Assembly (NCBI RefSeq): GCF_900109135.1
Contig: NZ_FNYT01000011.1
Coordinates: 27,535-91,534 of the forward strand
Source: Trichococcus ilyis
GTDB taxonomy: Bacteria > Bacillota > Bacilli > Lactobacillales > Aerococcaceae
Direction of reading: 5' to 3'
Length of the DNA stretch: 64,000 bases
Of the stretch, positions 8,761-16,760 are shown piece by piece. The notes beneath the pieces are model-generated. The model ran no database searches. It saw only the letters and a program-made list of their open reading frames with translations, and was not told the DNA's origin. Within the stretch, counting starts at the first letter, position 1. The number at the start of each line of letters is the position of its first letter. The translations under genes were made by a program, and so were the position numbers.

Positions 8761-9689
8761 CAATATTCCTCCCTAAAGCGACGGGACATGTAATTCGCCA
8801 GCAGGTTCATCAACAAGGTGAAGAGGAACAACGTCATCCCTACCGCATAGATACTGTAGTAGATCGTGGATCCGTAGGTTGCATCCCCCATGCTGACCTG
8901 AACGATGTAGGATGTCATCGTCTGGATGGATTCTGTCACATCAAGCGTGAATTTGGGTGTCGATCCGGCTGCCGTGGATACGATCATCGTTTCGCCTACC
9001 GCACGGGAAATCCCCAAAACGATGGAAGAGATGATTCCCGACAAGGATCCCGGCAAAATGACTTTCAGCGCCACTTCCAGGCGGGTAGCCCCAAGCGCCA
9101 AGGCGCCTTCACGCATCGCATTCGGTACGGCACCCATCGCTTCTTCGGACAAGGAAGTGATTTGCGGGATGATCATGATCCCCACGACAATTCCCGGGCT
9201 GAGCGCGTTGAAAATCGGCAGATTCGGTATGAAGGTCTGCAACATCGGTGTCACGAACGTCAACGCAAACAGCCCGTAGACGACTGTCGGCACCCCGGCC
9301 AGCACTTCCAGAACCGGCTTGACGATTTTGCGCGTCCGTTCCGATGCGTATTCGCTCAAATAGATGGCTGAGCTCAGGCCGAGCGGTACGGCAACGAGCA
9401 TCGCAACGCCGGCTATCAAGAAGGTTCCGCTCAACAGCGGCAGAATCCCAAAACTTGGATTATTTTTGAAGAAAGGATACCACTCTTTTCCGGTAAGGAA
9501 TTCCAGAATCGGAACGTCACTGAAAAACGTGAACGTTTCCTTTGCCAGCGTGAAGACGATCCCGAATGTCGTCAGGATCGAAATGATCGCACAGAGCAGA
9601 AAAAAAAGCGGCATGGCTTTTTCCGCGAAGTGCAAAGATTTTTGTCGTGAACTTTTTTCGTTCATGAAGTCTTTGACAGATTTTGACAT
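8760..9689 (-). CDS. pstC: Phosphate ABC transporter permease PstC (proximal operon)
   Basis: A 309-residue permease. It has an N-terminal membrane helix around 28-52, GTFLIAGVAMLVAVPLGLSSAIYLSEYA in the conserved core and the EAA loop NAMREGALALGATRLEVALKVILPG. ATG start behind AGGAGA. An 86-bp intergenic gap to pstS holds no gene. It forms the channel with the overlapping pstA product. Confidence 0.94.
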   Translation of the reverse strand: MSKSVKDFMNEKSSRQKSLHFAEKAMPLFFLLCAIISILTTFGIVFTLAKETFTFFSDVPILEFLTGKEWYPFFKNNPSFGILPLLSGTFLIAGVAMLVAVPLGLSSAIYLSEYASERTRKIVKPVLEVLAGVPTVVYGLFALTFVTPMLQTFIPNLPIFNALSPGIVVGIMIIPQITSLSEEAMGAVPNAMREGALALGATRLEVALKVILPGSLSGIISSIVLGISRAVGETMIVSTAAGSTPKFTLDVTESIQTMTSYIVQVSMGDATYGSTIYYSIYAVGMTLFLFTLLMNLLANYMSRRFREEY

Positions 9690-9775
9690 ATTGATTCTCC
9701 TCTAATAAAGATGAGATGTAAGGAAAGCAAAACAGCCGCTTTCCTCACATCCCTAAGTCATTTATGAAATTTTGT

Positions 9776-10741
9776 TTATTTCAAGCCTTCCAGTGTAGTC
9801 AAAGCTGCTTCGTAAGTTTCAGCCGGTAATGCTACATAGCCGACTTCAGCTGCCATTTCGGCTGCATTTTCCAATGTGTATTTCGTGAACGCATAGACAT
9901 TCTCGTTTTGCAGGGACTCGTTCTTCACATAGATGAACAATGGGCGGGAAAGCGGCTCATAAGATCCGTCTTGGACTGTTGTGTCATTAGGTGTGACTGC
10001 AACGCCCTCACCGTTTACAATCGGAACAGCTTTAACGATGTCGCTGTTTTCCAGGTAATAGGCATAGCCGAAGTAGCCGATCGCATTTGCAGAACCGGAA
10101 ACACCTTGAACCAAAACGTTGTCATCTTCAGATAGTGAAGCGGCTTTGTTGATTTGTTCGCCATCCAAGATCACTTCATCGAAGTAATCGTAAGTTCCTG
10201 AGTCGGTACCCGGGCTGAACAACTCGATCGGTTCTTCCGGCCAGCCTTCGCGGACATCCGCCCAAGTTTCAACGCCAGTGCCTTCTGTCCAGATCATAGC
10301 CAATTCTTCGATGGTCAATTGATCCACCCAGTCGTTGTCGCTGTTCACAACTACCGTCAAACCATCCAAGGCAATTTGGAACTCTGTATACTCAATGCCG
10401 GCTTCTTCCAACAAAGCGATTTCTTCGTCTTTGATCGGACGTGAAGCATTGCTGATGTCCGTTTCGCCTGCGATGAATTTCTCAAATCCGCCGCCTGTAC
10501 CGGATACACCGATTGTCGCTCTTACGTCTGGATTAGCGATTGAAAATTCTTCAGCCACTGCTTCCATGATCGGGAATACTGTGGAAGAGCCATCCACCAA
10601 GATATCATTGCTTCCGGTTGCGGTTGTGCTTTCAGTTGCCGCACCGCTCTCAGCAGTTGTGCCGTCTCCGTTGCCGCAAGCCGCCAATGTAGCGCCGATG
10701 CTCAAAGCCAATGCGAATTTAGATAATTTACCAAAGTTCAT
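9776..10741 (-). CDS. pstS: Phosphate-binding lipoprotein PstS (proximal operon)
   Basis: A 321-residue phosphate-binding lipoprotein with lipobox TLAAC (Cys22), followed by an acidic, Thr/Ser-rich linker. Binding motifs are DGSSTVFPIMEAVAEEF, GVSGTGGGFEKFIAGETDISNASR and PGTDSGTYDYFDE. It is longer than and diverged from the distal PstS, so the two operons may differ in affinity or expression (inference). It starts at ATG 10739-10741 with AAAGGA upstream and is preceded by PhoP boxes at 10836-10883. Confidence 0.95.
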   Translation of the reverse strand: MNFGKLSKFALALSIGATLAACGNGDGTTAESGAATESTTATGSNDILVDGSSTVFPIMEAVAEEFSIANPDVRATIGVSGTGGGFEKFIAGETDISNASRPIKDEEIALLEEAGIEYTEFQIALDGLTVVVNSDNDWVDQLTIEELAMIWTEGTGVETWADVREGWPEEPIELFSPGTDSGTYDYFDEVILDGEQINKAASLSEDDNVLVQGVSGSANAIGYFGYAYYLENSDIVKAVPIVNGEGVAVTPNDTTVQDGSYEPLSRPLFIYVKNESLQNENVYAFTKYTLENAAEMAAEVGYVALPAETYEAALTTLEGLK

Positions 10742-10835
10742 TTTCTACCATCCTTTATGTTGAGGTTATTTGAACGTCATTGCCTGTTCACATTCCTAAT
10801 ATTAACGGTCCATTGTTAATTTCCTTGCGGTTTCG

Positions 10836-10883
10836 TGTAAAGTTTTTGTTTAGTTGCCTCCTTTTTTGTAAATCTTTTGTAAA
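10836..10883 (-). promoter_or_regulatory. PhoP box array upstream of the proximal pst operon
   Basis: Minus-strand TTTACA at 10878-10883 and 10867-10872 (11 bp apart), and a second pair at 10847-10852 (degenerate, TAAACA) and 10836-10841 (TTTACA), also 11 bp apart. This paired direct-repeat geometry fits PhoP dimers. The array is about 95-142 bp upstream of pstS. Confidence 0.7.
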
Positions 10884-10906
10884 CGCACCCTCTCTGAACC
10901 AACAAA

Positions 10907-10947
10907 AAAAGCTCTACAGACGCGTTTTCCGCCTGTAAAGCTTTTTT
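10907..10947 (-). terminator. Terminator of phoP-phoR
   Basis: Minus-strand hairpin with AAGCTTTACAG pairing to CTGTAGAGCTT around a GCG/CGC inner stem, then TTTTTTT. It lies just after the phoR stop and isolates phoPR from the pst operon. Confidence 0.85.
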
Positions 10948-10964
10948 GTATGCAGCCTATCGGA

Positions 10965-12728
10965 TTAACGAAGGGGTAAGGTTACGGTGAAAGTGGTGCC
11001 TTTGCCTTGCTTGCTTGCCACGGTAACCGTCCCGTTCATGTTTTCGACCAAATATTTCACGATCGATAAGCCCAATCCGGTACCTCCCGAGTTTCTGCTC
11101 CGCGCCCTGTCGACGCGATAGAAGCGTTCAAAGACTCTCCCCAGGTCGGCTTCCGGTATTCCGATGCCGTTATCGGCAACATGCAGAAGCACGTGCTCTG
11201 CTGTTTTCTCGACAGTGACCGTTATATGCCCTCCCGCTTGTGTATAAACAACAGCATTATTGATCAGATTTGCCAAGATTTGTTTCAACCGATTCGGATC
11301 CGTATGGATGGTGGCAAAATCCTTTTCCACCAGTTCCAGCGTCATTCCTTTCTCTTTCACTTTCTGACCGACCAGCTGGAATGTCGCCAAAACGACTTCG
11401 GACACGTTCACTTCCTGGAGAGTGAGCGGGACTTGCCGCTGCTCCAACTTGGATAATTCCAGTATGTCATTCACCAACAGATTCAACCGGGTACTCTCCG
11501 CCAGGATAATCTCCAAGAATTGCTTCAGGATGATGGGGTCTTCCATCGCGCCGTCCAACAAGGTTTCAGCGAATCCCTTCAAGGCCGTGACGGGCGTGCG
11601 CAATTCATGGGAGGCATTGGCCACGAAATCGGACCGGACCTTTTCCAGGCGTCGAATTTCGCTGATGTCATACAGCAGAACGATCAAGTTCAGTTCGCCT
11701 GGCCTCTTGCCGATTATCGGAACGATATTGGCATCCACGATTTTATCTTTCGGATAGTAAAAATAGATTTCGTCATTCTGCGGCTCGCGATATGTGTAAG
11801 CTTGCTCGATCATATGGCTTAGCCCGTAGCTGCTGACTGCCTCGACATAGGATTGGCCGATCAAAGATTCTTCGCTTTCGCTCAGTATTTCCTGCATCGC
11901 GGCATTGACCATCGTGATTTCCTTCTGGTCATCCAACAACATCACGCCGATGACCAAATGGTTGATCAGTCCTGTCAGCCGTTCATCGTTTTGTTTGATT
12001 TCGTTCATTTGGTTATCCAGGCTCTCGGCCAGTTCATTGATGGTTTCGCCCAATTTTTGGAAATCGCCGAACCCTTGGCCTTTGTAGCGCGCATCATATT
12101 GGTGGTCGGAGAGCTTTTTGGCGACATCCATCACGGCATCGATAGGTCGGCCGATGCGCTTCGTCAAAGCATAGGTCAGTATGAAAGCTGCAACCAAAGC
12201 CAAAAGAATGAAAACGTAAAGGGACTGTTCGATGCGCTGGCTGACCGTCAACGCGCTCAGCGGCCTTGACAATCGGATCACGGCAGCGATGGTTCCATCC
12301 TCAGCATAGATCGGGACAGCGACATAATACAACTCCTGATTGGTGCTTTCGCTCTTCCGTTGCCCCGTACCGTACGGTTCACCGGACAGGACCTCCTGAA
12401 TCTCTTCCCGGCGCAGATGATTTTCGAGATTCACCGCAGTGATCTGCGAATCATACAGCACAACTCCGTCGGTATCGATCAAAGTGATCCTGTCTTCCGT
12501 GAAAGCATCGATCTTTTCCAACTCTTCTTCAACCGATACCCAATCGCCGCTGTCCGTACTGTTTTGGAGCAGGGTCCCGACTATTTGAGTCTGTTCAACA
12601 AGCAGATCGCTGTGCAAATTGCGCGTGTAATTGCCCAGTATGGTCTCCAGGAATATCCCGAACGCCACACTGAACAATGCAAAAATCAGCACAAAAGTGG
12701 CAAGCATCCGCAACTGCAGTTGTTTCAT
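10965..12728 (-). CDS. phoR: Phosphate-regulon sensor histidine kinase PhoR
   Basis: A 587-residue membrane kinase. It has TM1 (about 9-29), an extracytoplasmic sensor region (30-168) and TM2 (about 169-187). A HAMP domain and a PAS domain (about 250-355) follow, then the phospho-acceptor ASHELRTP with His374, and an ATPase domain with DNGIGIP, RFYR and GGTGLGLSIV. The architecture matches Bacillus PhoR. WalK/YycG has a similar layout, but the position next to two pst operons and the absence of yycH/yycI favour PhoR. It overlaps phoP by four bases. It is expected to be restrained by PstSCAB-PhoU when phosphate is plentiful. Confidence 0.9.
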   Translation of the reverse strand: MKQLQLRMLATFVLIFALFSVAFGIFLETILGNYTRNLHSDLLVEQTQIVGTLLQNSTDSGDWVSVEEELEKIDAFTEDRITLIDTDGVVLYDSQITAVNLENHLRREEIQEVLSGEPYGTGQRKSESTNQELYYVAVPIYAEDGTIAAVIRLSRPLSALTVSQRIEQSLYVFILLALVAAFILTYALTKRIGRPIDAVMDVAKKLSDHQYDARYKGQGFGDFQKLGETINELAESLDNQMNEIKQNDERLTGLINHLVIGVMLLDDQKEITMVNAAMQEILSESEESLIGQSYVEAVSSYGLSHMIEQAYTYREPQNDEIYFYYPKDKIVDANIVPIIGKRPGELNLIVLLYDISEIRRLEKVRSDFVANASHELRTPVTALKGFAETLLDGAMEDPIILKQFLEIILAESTRLNLLVNDILELSKLEQRQVPLTLQEVNVSEVVLATFQLVGQKVKEKGMTLELVEKDFATIHTDPNRLKQILANLINNAVVYTQAGGHITVTVEKTAEHVLLHVADNGIGIPEADLGRVFERFYRVDRARSRNSGGTGLGLSIVKYLVENMNGTVTVASKQGKGTTFTVTLPLR

Positions 12729-13456
12729 GCCTTGGCTACCTCGAATTTATACCCAAACCCCCGCACTGTCCGGATGTATTGCGGATTTTTGGTATCTTTT
12801 TCGATTTTTTCGCGGAGATGGCTGATGTGCACATCGACGATGCGGGTTTCCCCAGCATAATCAAAATTCCAAATGGCATTCAGCAACTGTTCCCGGCTCA
12901 AAATGCGGTTGGCACGCTTCGCCATGTAAAGCAACAGTTCGAATTCTTTCGGCGTCACTTCGATCAGTTCCCCATCGACATGGACTTCATACAGCTGCGG
13001 AAAGATGGTGATTTCACCCACTTCGATTTTTTCGGTCTCTGCTGCAGGCAATTCTGGTTGTACTGGCGCAATCGGCTCAGCCGGAACCTTTTTGCTTGTC
13101 CTTCTTAAGATCGCCTTCATCCTGGCCAATACTTCGCGCGGGCTGAACGGTTTTGTCATATAGTCGTCCGCTCCCAGCTCCAGTCCGATGATTTTTTCCA
13201 GTTCATCGTCTTTCGCTGTCAAAATCATGATGGGTGTATCAAATTTTTCCTGCCTCAGACGCTTGCAGATGTCCATTCCGTCCATGGACGGCAGCATCAG
13301 GTCCAATATGATGAAGTCAAAAGGATTGGAGATGGCCAAACGGTAGCCTTCCGCTCCGTCGGTGGCAGTTGTCACCTCGTAGCCGTCCTTTTCCAAGTTG
13401 AAAGCCAACAATGTAACGATGGATGGTTCATCATCCACTAGCAAAACCTTTTTCAT
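12725..13456 (-). CDS. phoP: Phosphate-regulon response regulator PhoP
   Basis: A 243-residue OmpR-type regulator. The receiver domain has acidic pocket D8/D9, phospho-acceptor Asp52 (IILDLMLP), switch Thr (LTAKDD) and Lys (MTKPF). An unusually Pro/Glu/Ala-rich linker (about 120-145) leads to the winged helix ending VDVHISHLREKIE...IRTVRGFGYKF. It binds direct repeats with 11-bp spacing, as seen before both pst operons. First gene of phoP-phoR, with ATG behind AGGAGG. No PhoP box is evident before phoP itself. Confidence 0.92.
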   Translation of the reverse strand: MKKVLLVDDEPSIVTLLAFNLEKDGYEVTTATDGAEGYRLAISNPFDFIILDLMLPSMDGMDICKRLRQEKFDTPIMILTAKDDELEKIIGLELGADDYMTKPFSPREVLARMKAILRRTSKKVPAEPIAPVQPELPAAETEKIEVGEITIFPQLYEVHVDGELIEVTPKEFELLLYMAKRANRILSREQLLNAIWNFDYAGETRIVDVHISHLREKIEKDTKNPQYIRTVRGFGYKFEVAKA

Positions 13457-13566
13457 GTATCCTCCTCTGACCGATTGGGGTCCGGTATGGATCGCTCCAT
13501 CCCATGTAATTTACGAATGCCCGTATTTTGGGGCCTCAGCTTCCTGAACGGCTCGCTTCCTTTTTT

Positions 13567-13595
13567 AGCATACTAAAAATGTTGAAAAACGGCAA
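13567..13595 (-). promoter_or_regulatory. Candidate phoP promoter
   Basis: Minus-strand -35 TTGCCG (13590-13595), 17-bp spacer, -10 TATGCT (13567-13572). It lies 111 bp upstream of the phoP start. The gap 13457-13753 otherwise holds only a 16-bp palindrome (AGCTTTCCGGAAAGCT, 13634-13649) of unknown role. Confidence 0.45.
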
Positions 13596-13753
13596 TTCAG
13601 ATTTCAGCTGACGATTCGGGCTTTTCAAGCGACAGCTTTCCGGAAAGCTTGCTGTACAGCAGATTGCATCCGCTCCAGAAACACATTCCGCACCCGAAAA
13701 TAATCGGCGCACGTTGTCATTTTTCAGACTGCATCCCGGCCGTTGGCGCAAAA

Positions 13754-13792
13754 AAAGGTTCCGGCCATACGCTTTGTATGGCTGGGACCTTT
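13754..13792 (-). terminator. Terminator of ftsEX
   Basis: A 17-bp stem with only two G-T wobbles and a GCTTT-type loop, followed by a run of T on the minus strand, 20 bp after the ftsX stop. Confidence 0.9.
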
Positions 13793-13811
13793 TGAGGATA
13801 AAAATTGTTTT

Positions 13812-14699
13812 TTAAACTTTCAGGAAGCGGCGCATCGAGAATACGGAACCGAACGCTCCGATAAAGATCCCGATCCCGACCATCAGGAGGCTGATGTAGA
13901 TGAGGAACGGATTCGGATTCAGAAGCGCGAAATTTGTGCCGGCCAAATAGTCCCCGCTCACGTCAAAGATGAACTGATAAAGGAACACAAGGAAAGTCGT
14001 AGGGATCAAAGCCCCGATCAAACCGATCATGGCCCCTTCGATCAGGAAAGGCCATCTGATGAAGCTGTTTTTTGCCCCCACCAAGCGCATGATTTCGATC
14101 TCGGTGCTGCGGGAAAAGATGGTGATGCGGATTGTGTTGGAGATCAGGAAGACAGCAACCAACAGCAAGCCGATGATGATGACAAGCCCGATGGTACGGA
14201 TCGTCGCAATCGTTTCGAACAGCTTATCGGCTGTGGCACCGCCGTATTCGACCTGCGCCACATACTGCATGGCTGATGCTGCTTCAGCTACCGCTTTCGT
14301 CTGCTCTGGGGCTGTCGTATTCAGGACATAGGCATCATACAATGGATTGGCATCTCCGCCGAAAAGGTCAAACTCTTCGCCGTAGCTCCCGATGATTTTG
14401 TCCAGTTCCTCATCCCGGCTGGAGAAAGTGATCGATTCCACATTGGCGATGTTCTCCAGTTCCGTCTTCAGGGTTTCCTGGGCAGCCTGATCAGCCGCCA
14501 GATCGATGTAAACTTTTACGCTGACATCATTTTCGACATCGGAAGCCAACTTGTTCACGTTCAAAAGAATTCCGGTGAAGGATCCAACCAGCAACAAAGT
14601 CAATGCCACCGCACTGATCGAGGCGACCGACATCCAGCCATTCCGGAACAGACTTTTGAAGGCGTCTCTTATGTGTCTGGCAAATGTTCTAACTTTCAT
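13812..14699 (-). CDS. ftsX: Cell-division ABC transporter membrane subunit FtsX
   Basis: A 295-residue FtsX: an N-terminal membrane helix (about 21-43), an external domain (about 45-165) that activates peptidoglycan hydrolases, and three C-terminal membrane helices. LVGAKNSFIRWPFLIEGAMIG is characteristic. Together with FtsE it links cytoplasmic ATP use to septal wall hydrolysis. The start chosen is the ATG at 14697-14699, nine bases after GGAG; it overlaps ftsE by 11 bp. An upstream in-frame reading extends into ftsE without a ribosome site. Confidence 0.93.
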   Translation of the reverse strand: MKVRTFARHIRDAFKSLFRNGWMSVASISAVALTLLLVGSFTGILLNVNKLASDVENDVSVKVYIDLAADQAAQETLKTELENIANVESITFSSRDEELDKIIGSYGEEFDLFGGDANPLYDAYVLNTTAPEQTKAVAEAASAMQYVAQVEYGGATADKLFETIATIRTIGLVIIIGLLLVAVFLISNTIRITIFSRSTEIEIMRLVGAKNSFIRWPFLIEGAMIGLIGALIPTTFLVFLYQFIFDVSGDYLAGTNFALLNPNPFLIYISLLMVGIGIFIGAFGSVFSMRRFLKV

Positions 14700-15375
14700 A
14701 TCCATATTCTCCTTCTTGTTGGTCCCGGACAATACGGCCATTCTCTATTGCTAATACGCGGTGCTTGATGTCATTAACGATTTGGCTGTTATGTGTTGCC
14801 ATCAGGATGGTTGTCCCTTGGTTGTTGATTTCTTCCAGAATGCGCATGATTTCCATGGACGTATCCGGATCCAAGTTCCCTGTCGGCTCATCCGCGATCA
14901 GCACACCCGGCATATTCGCAATCGCACGCGCAATCGCAATCCGTTGCTGTTCCCCGCCGGAAAGTTCGTTCGGGAACATCCGCACTTTATGCTTCAGTCC
15001 GACCAAATCAAGCACTTCCAATACGCGCTTTTGGATGACTTTTGGACTTTTCTCGACCACTTCCATCGCGTAAGCGATGTTCTCGTAGACGGTCAGTTTA
15101 GGTAATAGTTTGAAATCCTGGAAGACCACGCCCACAAAACGGCGCAGCAACGGGACATCCCGCTCCTTCATGGTCGATAAATTATATTTGCCTACTTGGA
15201 CTGTTCCTGAGGTTGGTTTTACTTCACGATACATCATTTTGATGAAGGTTGATTTGCCGGCTCCGCTGGGGCCCACGATATAGACAAATTCTCCTTGCTC
15301 GATTTTCACGCTCAGATTATTGACCGCCGTAATGCCGTTGGAATATTTCTTAGAGACATTCAGCATTTCAATCAT
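14689..15375 (-). CDS. ftsE: Cell-division ATP-binding protein FtsE
   Basis: A 228-residue ABC ATPase partner of FtsX. Walker A GPSGAGKST is at 35-43; LSGGEQQRIAIARAIA and VLIADEPTGNLDP follow. The opening MIEMLNVSKKYSNG is the usual FtsE start; the ATG at 15373-15375 follows AGGTGAT. A longer reading frame upstream is Lys/Glu-rich and lacks support. It is transcribed from an extended -10 promoter in the prfB-ftsE gap. Confidence 0.95.
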   Translation of the reverse strand: MIEMLNVSKKYSNGITAVNNLSVKIEQGEFVYIVGPSGAGKSTFIKMMYREVKPTSGTVQVGKYNLSTMKERDVPLLRRFVGVVFQDFKLLPKLTVYENIAYAMEVVEKSPKVIQKRVLEVLDLVGLKHKVRMFPNELSGGEQQRIAIARAIANMPGVLIADEPTGNLDPDTSMEIMRILEEINNQGTTILMATHNSQIVNDIKHRVLAIENGRIVRDQQEGEYGYES

Positions 15376-15447
15376 TTTATCACCTGTCTTTTCTTTTTTT
15401 CCTTGCTTCCGCTCCGGGGACGCCGGAGGCTGCAAGAATGCTTCCCT

Positions 15448-15456
15448 ATTATAGCA
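15448..15456 (-). promoter_or_regulatory. Extended -10 promoter of ftsEX
   Basis: Minus-strand TGC-TATAAT, 73-81 bp upstream of the ftsE start, without a good -35. The gap also contains a short CTCCGG...CCGGAG hairpin (15412-15428) lacking a T run, so not an obvious terminator. Confidence 0.6.
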
Positions 15457-15518
15457 CGTTGTGCAAATATGTCTGTTTTAGTTTCTTTACAAGTATGTGT
15501 CAATAGCTTTTCTGAGGC

Positions 15519-16635
15519 TTACTGTTCTTCCTGATCCATCGTCATTTTCAGATAGGCATCGATGAAGGCATCCAGATCCCCATCCATGACGGCCTGGACG
15601 TTGCCCGTTTCATAGCTGCTTCTGTGGTCTTTGACCATGGAATACGGATGGAACACGTAGGAGCGGATCTGTGAGCCCCAACCGATTTCTTTTTGCTCCC
15701 CGCGGATCGCCGCCAGTTCCTTCTCGCGCTCTTCCTCTTGCAGCTGGTACAGCTTCGCTTTCAGCATCCCCATGGCGGTGTCCCTGTTCTGGAATTGGGA
15801 ACGTTGCGCCTGACTCGCCACAACGATGCCGGTCGGGATATGGGTAATCCGGATTGCCGAAGAGGTTTTGTTGATGTGCTGTCCACCCGCTCCGCTGGCA
15901 CGATAGGTATCGACACGGATATCATCCGGGCTCACTTCAATCTCGGCATCATCCGCAGCGATCTCCGGCATCACGTCGATCGAGCAGAAGGATGTATGCC
16001 TTCTGCCGGCCGAGTCGAACGGCGAAATCCGGACCAAACGGTGCACGCCGCGCTCGGAACGCAGATAGCCATAGGCGTTCACTCCTTTGATCAGGATCGT
16101 CACACTCTTGATGCCGGCTTCATCGCCGCTCTGGTAATCCAGCGTCTCCACCTCAAAACCTTTTTTGTCCGCCCAACGCGTGTACATGCGGAAAAGCATG
16201 CTTCCCCAGTCCTGGGATTCCGTTCCGCCTGCGCCGGGATGAATCTCAAGGATAGCGTTCGATTTGTCGTGCGGGCCGTTCAGCAGCATCGTCAATTCAT
16301 ATTTCTCGAGCGCTTCCGTGAATTCTGTTGTCTTTTCTGTCAATTCCTCCAGATAATCCGGATCCTCATCTTCCTTCACCAGTTCATACAATACTTCGAG
16401 GTCTTCATACTTCGCTTCCAGATCCTTGAAAGTGTTATAGACGGCTTTCAGTTGGTTCGATTGGTTGATGACTGCTTGCGCTGCTTCGGCATTGTTCCAG
16501 AACTCAGGATCCAACATGCGATCATCGCATTCCGCGATGTCCGTTTCCAGGCCATCTAAGTCAAAGAGACCTCCTGAAGCTTGAGATTTTTGATTCTGAG
16601 TTTTCCAATATTGCTTTGATTTCGCTTAATTCCAT
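15519..16635 (-). CDS. prfB: Peptide chain release factor 2, expressed by programmed +1 frameshift
   Basis: RF2 releases proteins at UGA and UAA codons. The coding region is split: 24 codons (16635 to 16564, [10 protein letters not shown]...) end at CTT followed by an in-frame TGA (16563-16561) and C. Reading continues in the +1 frame from 16562, giving about 371 residues in total. The shift site has the classical parts: an internal AGGAGG ribosome-like site a few bases before CTT-TGA-C. The body has the stop-codon motif SPF ([10 protein letters not shown]) and the catalytic GGQ ([13 protein letters not shown]). RF2 senses its own shortage through the UGA, so the TGA is regulatory and not a defect. 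Confidence 0.95.
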
Positions 16636-16667
16636 TTGATTTCCTCCTAGATTCGACAAAGAAGGAT

Positions 16668-16707
16668 GGGTCGGGATAAAAACAAGCGACTGTTTTTTTC
16701 CCGACCC
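16668..16707. repeat. Inverted repeat between secA and prfB
   Basis: GGGTCGGGA (16668-16676) pairs with TCCCGACCC (16699-16707), with an A-rich/T-rich inner section able to pair further. No T run follows either arm, so termination or RNA processing after secA is possible but unproven. Confidence 0.5.
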
Positions 16708-16760
16708 TCCCCGATTGACGCTGTATCCGATTGTTGTGTGTGTTTTGCTGCCGACCCGGT

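Noticed and set aside
15412..15428. CTCCGG/CCGGAG hairpin after prfB as a terminator
   Set aside because: No T run follows it on the minus strand and the stem is short.
16561..16563. In-frame TGA near the start of prfB as a sign of a pseudogene
   Set aside because: It is the conserved RF2 frameshift site with an AGGAGG stimulator; the downstream frame is intact.
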